A stretch of 34,509 nt of DNA from Sedimentisphaerales bacterium. Lineage in GTDB: Bacteria; Planctomycetota; Phycisphaerae; Sedimentisphaerales; Anaerobacaceae. Shown in pieces: positions 30,082 to 34,509 of this stretch; position 1 is the first letter of the stretch, and every line of letters begins with the position of its first letter. The stretch is taken from positions 1 through 34,509 of the forward strand of contig JAUVXL010000013.1 of NCBI GenBank assembly GCA_030603595.1, in the 5' to 3' direction. Both the position numbers and the translations under genes were made by a program. The notes under the pieces are model-generated. The model made no database searches, was not told the DNA's origin, and worked only from the letters and a program-made list of their open reading frames with translations.

Positions 30082-30351
30082 TTGCATCTGGGTGATGCCG
30101 TTCGGAAAGACCTGCCGGATACCGATGCGGGCAAATACGAAGTATTCGTGAACCTGACAAAAGCCATCGATTACGGCATCGCGCAGTTCTATCTGATCGA
30201 AACAAAACTGGGCGGCGCGGTCGATCTATACAATCGGTCGGTGATTACGACAGGCAATAAGTCGCTGGGCAAGATCATGCTAAAGAAAGCCAGATCCCTC
30301 GCCCGCCTTTGGCGGACTCGGGACGACAAGGGGTACACGGCAGAATGACGA
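30082..30351 (+). pseudogene. C-terminal fragment of a secreted planctomycete enzyme, ending in a dispersed repeat
   Basis: The phrase DTDAGKYEVFVNLTKAIDYG then IAQFYLIETKLGGAVDLYNR matches the terminal beta-domain often found after DUF2961-type enzymes in planctomycetes (GKYxVxVNxTKAxDYGxVQxY, DLYNPxVxxTG). After SVITTGNKSLG the sequence changes to LARLWRTRDDKGYTAE, which is a translation of the dispersed repeat copy at 30290-30351. No start signal or upstream domain is present, so this is a remnant of a larger gene. The spacer from 29945 to 30081 and from 30352 to 30571 holds no gene; GATTTGAGCG is repeated at 30027 and 30064. Confidence 0.6.
30290..30351 (+). repeat. Dispersed repeat, diverged copy E
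   Basis: CCAGATCCCTCGCCCGCCTT, then TGGCGGACTCGGGACGACAA and a CAGAATGACGAG end. Close to the copy at 10448 in both core and internal inverted repeat. It ends the truncated enzyme fragment. Confidence 0.7.
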
Positions 30352-30571
30352 GGGTGCGCACACATGGAACCGCGGGGGTGGAATTTTCCGCTGAAGGATT
30401 CGCCCTATCGGGAACAATCAGGGGCTAAGAAATGCAGGTTGAATCTCAGGTAGAGAGTTGATATTGTATTGAAACCGTGGCTCGGCTACTGTTGGTTGCG
30501 ATTGCCGGGCGGATGTGTGTTGCGATTTCGGATTGATCGCGAGGCTTGGGTATTGTTCGAAGGAGATTAAC

Positions 30572-32260
30572 ATGACGAGGACGAATAGACATTGTATTGG
30601 CGTGGCGGTTTTAGCGATGGTTGTGCTGCTGAGCGGCGTTGGATTTGCCGGTTCTGAGGGGTCGGACGTCAAGAAGATAACGTATAAAACCATCGGCGAC
30701 AGGGAGTTGAATCTCTATATCAATTATCCTCCGGGCTGGAAGCCGAGCGATACTCGCCCGGCGATAGTTTTCTTCTTTGGCGGGGCTTGGAGGGGCGGAT
30801 CGGTCGCTCAGTTCGAGGTTCAGGCCGACTACCTGGCGCGTCGAGGGCTGGTTGCGGCGCGGGCGGATTACCGGATAAAGAACAAGGACGGCATCACGCC
30901 GGACAAGTGCGTCGAGGATGCGCGCAGCGCGGTGCGCTGGATGCGAAAGAATTGCAAGCTGCTGGGCATCGATCCGAAGAAGCTGATTGTATCGGGCGGG
31001 TCGGCTGGTGGCCATTTAGCGGCGTGCATGATGATTCCGAAAAGTGTGGAGGCGGGGGGCGACGATTTGTCGATCTCGACGATTCCGCAGGCGATGGTGC
31101 TGTTCAATCCGGTGCTGAACTTCGAGAATGAAGATATGATGAAGCGTTTCGGCGTCGATAAGAATATCGCGGGGAAGATTTCTCCCACGAAGTATCTGAC
31201 GAAGAAATCGCCGCCGGCGTTGATTCTATTTGGGACTAACGACGGGTTGAAAGTACACGGTGATGAATACTGGGGCAAGGCTGAAGGATTAGGCGTTCGT
31301 GCGGAGAAATACCTTGCTGAAGGTCAGGGGCACGGTTTCTTCAACCGCTCGCCGTGGCGGGAACGTACGCTGATTGCCGTGGACAAGTTTCTTGCGTCGC
31401 TGGGATACTTAAAGGGCGAGCCGACGATGAAGGCGGCTGAGGAAGAGAGCGTCGGGCCGGGCCGGGCCGGGATTCTGAGGCGTTTGGCTGCGATGGATAA
31501 GGACGGCGACAAGAAGCTCAGCCGGGACGAGGCTCAAGGCCGGCTGAAGAGCAATTTCGAGAGGCTCGACTCGAACGACGACGGCTTTATTGACCGTGAA
31601 GAACTGGGTAAATTGGCCGAGCGTTTGGGCCGTGGCGAGCGGAGGCGCGGCGGGCATCCCGATACACGCGGATGGCCCAGCCTCTTTGAGCCGAACCTCT
31701 CGGATGCGGACAAGCCAAAGGGCGTATGGACGGTTTCGGATGGTGTGCTCACGGCCAGCGAGGATCAGGCTATCTGGACGACGAGGGATTATGAGAGTTT
31801 TATCCTCGATTTGGAGTTCAAGACGGCCTCCGGCACCAACAGTGGGGTGGTCGTCTATTGCACGGATACTAAGAACTGGATTCCCAATTCGGTGGAGATT
31901 CAGATTGCCGACGACTTTGCCGAGGAATGGGCCAAGTCGCCCGATACGTGGCATTGCGGGGCGATTTTCGGGCATCTGGCGCCGACCAAAAGCGCGGTCA
32001 AGAAGCCGGGCGAGTGGAACCGGTTTACGGTGACGTGCAGGGGTAAGAATATCGACGTCGTTCTCAACGGCGAGAAGGTTACTTCAATGGATATGAGCCT
32101 TTGGACTTCGGGCAAGAAGAATCCGGACGGCTCGGAGATACCATCCTGGCTGCCCAAGCCTTATGCGACTTTAGCCACGAAGGGCAAGATCGGGCTGCAG
32201 GGCAAGCACGCCGGGGCGCCGATCTGGTTCCGAAATATCAAAATCAAAGAGCTGAAATAA
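30572..32260 (+). CDS. Secreted alpha/beta hydrolase (esterase) fused to EF-hand and DUF1080 domains
   Basis: 562 residues in three parts. After a signal peptide (about 1-26), an alpha/beta hydrolase of the BD-FAE/acetyl-esterase type spans about 35-285: oxyanion FFFGGAWRGGS, nucleophile S144 in SGGSAGGHLA, aspartate D224 in FGTNDGLKVHGD and histidine H254 in EGQGHGFFN. A pair of EF-hand loops follows (DKDGDKKLSRDE and DSNDDGFIDREE, about 309-345). The last 190 residues are a DUF1080 (3-keto-disaccharide hydrolase/LamG-like) domain: GVWTVSDGVLTASEDQAIWT, YESFILDLEFKTASGTNSGV, end GAPIWFRNIKIKEL. The ATG at 30572 has an AAGGAG box 7 bases upstream. Probably removes acyl groups from polysaccharide; the fusion is characteristic of planctomycetes. 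Confidence 0.9.
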   Translation: MTRTNRHCIGVAVLAMVVLLSGVGFAGSEGSDVKKITYKTIGDRELNLYINYPPGWKPSDTRPAIVFFFGGAWRGGSVAQFEVQADYLARRGLVAARADYRIKNKDGITPDKCVEDARSAVRWMRKNCKLLGIDPKKLIVSGGSAGGHLAACMMIPKSVEAGGDDLSISTIPQAMVLFNPVLNFENEDMMKRFGVDKNIAGKISPTKYLTKKSPPALILFGTNDGLKVHGDEYWGKAEGLGVRAEKYLAEGQGHGFFNRSPWRERTLIAVDKFLASLGYLKGEPTMKAAEEESVGPGRAGILRRLAAMDKDGDKKLSRDEAQGRLKSNFERLDSNDDGFIDREELGKLAERLGRGERRRGGHPDTRGWPSLFEPNLSDADKPKGVWTVSDGVLTASEDQAIWTTRDYESFILDLEFKTASGTNSGVVVYCTDTKNWIPNSVEIQIADDFAEEWAKSPDTWHCGAIFGHLAPTKSAVKKPGEWNRFTVTCRGKNIDVVLNGEKVTSMDMSLWTSGKKNPDGSEIPSWLPKPYATLATKGKIGLQGKHAGAPIWFRNIKIKELK

Positions 32261-32352
32261 TATGCCGCCCCAATCGCAACGGCAGGAAAAGGAAACACAG
32301 TATGAGTGCGCCAAGCGAAGCTGAGGTAAGTCGTTTGTTTTAAGGAGGTTAG

Positions 32353-32739
32353 GTGGTGATCGAGCGGTTTCCATCCGATTTTATGTATCAGCTTACAGAT
32401 AAAGAAGTTACGGTCTTGCTATCACAAAATGTGATACCTTCTCGTAAGTCATTAGGTGGCCATAATCCTTACGCTTTCACCGAGCAGGGTGTGGCAATGC
32501 TCTCCAGCGTTCTGCGGAGCAAACGCGCTGTTGAGGTCAATATCGCCATAATGCGAACCTTTGTCAAACTGCGGCAAATCCTTGCCGGCAATGCTCTTTT
32601 GCGCCGTAAAATCGAATCGATGGAACGCAAATACGATGAAAAATTCCAGCAGGTTTTTGCCGTTCTAAAGTATATGATTGCCGAAGAAGCTAAGCCCAAA
32701 CAACCTTTCGGATTTCACGGCAAAAAAAGCGAAAAATAA
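32353..32739 (+). pseudogene. ORF6N-domain protein lacking its N-terminus
   Basis: 128 codons whose N-terminal part (IERFPSDFMYQLTDKEVTVL, then GGHNPYAFTEQGVAMLSSVL) matches the second half of the ORF6N domain found in phage-derived and mobile-element proteins. The usual first 40-45 residues (the part beginning with an IYxIRGxxVMLDxDLAELY-type phrase) are missing. The frame now starts at GTG 32353, 5 bases after a strong AAGGAGG that overlaps the stop of a 13-codon ORF (32302-32343). A shortened product could be made, but with half a domain it is unlikely to work normally. The C-terminal helix (RKIESMERKYDEKFQQVFAV) is intact. The following 32740-32931 has only very short open frames. Confidence 0.7.
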
Positions 32740-32931
32740 AGCAATTCGTCAATATAAATGACACCGCCGCTGATCTATATGACATGAAATTGGAAAAAGC
32801 AGCAAAGAAAATAATCGAAATGCAGAAAGGTTTCATCTAATATCTGAAACATTATCCACAGTGGCACTCTTGATACCGAAAGGCAAGAGAAACAGAGAAA
32901 ACAAATTAAACCTAAATGAAGGAACCATATT

Positions 32932-34341
32932 ATGCCTACTCGACAGACGGTACAGACTCGCAGGGATTTTTTGAAGGCGGCGGCTCTATCGGCGGTGGGG
33001 CTGGGGTTGGCGAGAATTTGCAGGGGCGGTTTGGGCGAGGCGCCGAATTTTGTGATTATCTTCCTCGACGATTCGGGCTGGGCGGATTTCAGGCCGTTCG
33101 GCAGGCCCGCTTATCCGACGCCGAACGTCGAGCAGCTTGCCAAAGACGGTTGTCGGTTTAACAATTTCTATGTTCCGCAGGCGGTTTGCTCGGCTTCGAG
33201 GTCGGCGCTACTGAGCGGATGCTATCCGGGCAGGACGAAGGTCTTCGGGGCGCACGGGCCTAATGCGATGGGGCTCATTCCGAAATATGCCACGACAGGC
33301 GAGATACTCAAGAAACGCGGGTATAGGACTGCGATTTTCGGCAAGTGGCACATTGGCGACAAGCCCGAGACGCGCCCCGCCGCGAGGGGATTCGACGAAT
33401 CGTGCGGGCTTATGTACTCGAACGATATGTGGGAATTTCATCCTGGCAATCCGGAGCATTGGGGCAAGTATCCGCTTAAGTTCTACGAGAACAACAAGGT
33501 GACGATAGATAGGGTCACCAAGAAGCATCAGCCGATGCTCACGACATGGTACACCGAGCACGCGGTCGATTTCATCAAGCGGAATAAGGATAAGCCCTTC
33601 TTTTTGTATGTGCCGCATTCGATGCCGCATGTGCCGCTGTTCGTCAGCGATAAGTTCAAGGGCAAATCGGGCGCCGGTCTCTACGGCGATGTTATGATGG
33701 AGATCGATTGGTCGGTCGGGGAGATTACCAAGGCACTCAAGGCCAACGGCGTCGAGGACAATACGTTGGTGATTTTCACATCGGACAACGGCCCTTGGGT
33801 TTCCTACGGTAACCATGCCGGGAAGACTCCTTACCGCGAGGCCAAAGGGACGGCTTTCGATGGCGGAACGCGCAGCGCGTGCATAATGAAGCTGCCGTGG
33901 CGTATTCGACCTGGTACTGTTTCGATGAGGACTTTCGGCTCGATAGACATACTTCCGACTCTGGCGCACTTAGCTGAAGCGGATTTGCCGGAGAATCCGG
34001 TGGATGGTAAGAATGTATGGGATATCATTGTGGGCAGGCCCGGTGCGAAGAACCCGCACGAGTATTATCCGTTTTCGACGGGCAGGAATTTCGAGGGCGT
34101 TATAAGCGGGGACGGCAAATGGAAGCTGCACCTTCCGCATGGATACCGGACTTTGGTGGAGGCGGGCAAGGATGGGATGCCGGGCAAGTACAAGCAGGAA
34201 AGAATCGGGCTTTCTCTATTCAATATGGAAAAGGACCCGTTCGAGACCACAAATGTTATCGAAGACCACCCTGACGTTGCCGAGCGGCTCAAGGAATACG
34301 CCGAGCAGCACAAGAAGAAGTTCTATGCCAAGTCAAACTGA
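32932..34341 (+). CDS. Tat-exported sulfatase (CSASR-type active site)
   Basis: 469 residues, a type I sulfatase acting outside the cytoplasm. The leader TRRDFLKAAALSAVGLGL is a twin-arginine signal. DD is at 46-47, and the signature is C86-S-A-S-R90 (AVCSASRSALLSGCYPG): the usual proline two after the cysteine is alanine, a variant known in S1 subfamilies with formylglycine-forming cysteine. GKWHIG and SDNGPWVSYGNHAG are present. AAGGA lies 9 bases before the ATG. It is only 30 percent-like by eye to the sulfatase at 21042, so it should have a different substrate. It is the last gene in the window. Maturation enzyme not in view. Confidence 0.93.
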   Translation: MPTRQTVQTRRDFLKAAALSAVGLGLARICRGGLGEAPNFVIIFLDDSGWADFRPFGRPAYPTPNVEQLAKDGCRFNNFYVPQAVCSASRSALLSGCYPGRTKVFGAHGPNAMGLIPKYATTGEILKKRGYRTAIFGKWHIGDKPETRPAARGFDESCGLMYSNDMWEFHPGNPEHWGKYPLKFYENNKVTIDRVTKKHQPMLTTWYTEHAVDFIKRNKDKPFFLYVPHSMPHVPLFVSDKFKGKSGAGLYGDVMMEIDWSVGEITKALKANGVEDNTLVIFTSDNGPWVSYGNHAGKTPYREAKGTAFDGGTRSACIMKLPWRIRPGTVSMRTFGSIDILPTLAHLAEADLPENPVDGKNVWDIIVGRPGAKNPHEYYPFSTGRNFEGVISGDGKWKLHLPHGYRTLVEAGKDGMPGKYKQERIGLSLFNMEKDPFETTNVIEDHPDVAERLKEYAEQHKKKFYAKSN

Positions 34342-34348
34342 CCGATTC

Positions 34349-34495
34349 TTTTTTTTTGACACGGATTAACTTGGAGCAGCAGAGCCGCAACCAAAAGAAA
34401 ATTTGAACCACGAAGGCACAAAGGACACGAAGAAAAACAAAAAATATAATCACTGATTACGCTGAAAACGCGGATTAGAAAGACAAAAAAGCAAA
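34349..34495. repeat. Dispersed repeats at the window end
   Basis: TTTTTTTTGACACGGATTAAC matches the element at about 1934-1952. It is followed by AACCACGAAGGCACAAAGGA and CACGAAG, and by ATCACTGATTACGCTG with CGCGGATTAG, all short repeat motifs of the kind that fill intergenic spaces in this and related genomes. No gene is seen from 34342 to 34509. Confidence 0.6.
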
Positions 34496-34509
34496 AGTTT
34501 AAGGGTACA

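Overview
The window looks like a planctomycete chromosome segment, most likely class Phycisphaerae. The grounds are two secreted sulfatases with Tat-type leaders, several secreted carbohydrate-active or beta-propeller proteins, a DUF1080 domain fused to an esterase, an HzsA-related multidomain protein with CxxCH motifs, a PEP-CTERM protein, and many short dispersed repeats between genes. The assignment is an inference from gene content; no marker comparison could be run. Eleven spaced TTGAC-like/TATAAT-like promoter pairs (16-17 bp spacers) are readable, so ordinary sigma-70-type promoters apply.

Layout. 1-150: a 34-bp tandem repeat. 236-1867 (-): a membrane histidine kinase with a CxxCH sensor region, interrupted by one in-frame TAG. 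1905-2040: a dispersed-repeat cluster. 2065-3873 (-): aspS. 3993-9946 (-): secreted FG-GAP protein, DUF4019 lipoprotein, GH43-like propeller and HzsA-like protein, headed by a perfect-consensus promoter. 10083-10330 (+): promoter, three hairpins and a U-tract with no ORF, a candidate small RNA. 10568-14320 (-): unknown protein, Fic protein and an orphan terminase-like ATPase. 14370-15125: copies of a roughly 90-bp dispersed repeat on both sides of a one-domain GIY-YIG nuclease gene. 15194-17047 (-): secreted FAD oxidoreductase.

17159-24609 is an accessory stretch: an AbiE toxin-antitoxin pair whose toxin has lost its catalytic core, an HTH gene with a small partner, a mobile mystery A/B (HTH plus Fic) operon with three evenly spaced operator-like repeats, and a decayed restriction-modification island. 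A Tat-exported sulfatase (21042-22445) sits within it. From 24767 on: two secreted carbohydrate-type proteins, rsmI, a PEP-CTERM protein, a truncated fragment ending in a dispersed repeat, an esterase/EF-hand/DUF1080 fusion, a truncated ORF6N protein and a second sulfatase.

Two themes stand out. Most secreted genes fit extracellular degradation of sulfated polysaccharide. The defence and mobility genes show erosion by deletion (AbiEii, DNA methyltransferase, BglII-like nuclease, ORF6N), while some neighbours, such as the PD-(D/E)XK-like protein and the mobile mystery pair, look intact. The most promising undescribed system is the pairing of the GIY-YIG nuclease with the dispersed repeats.
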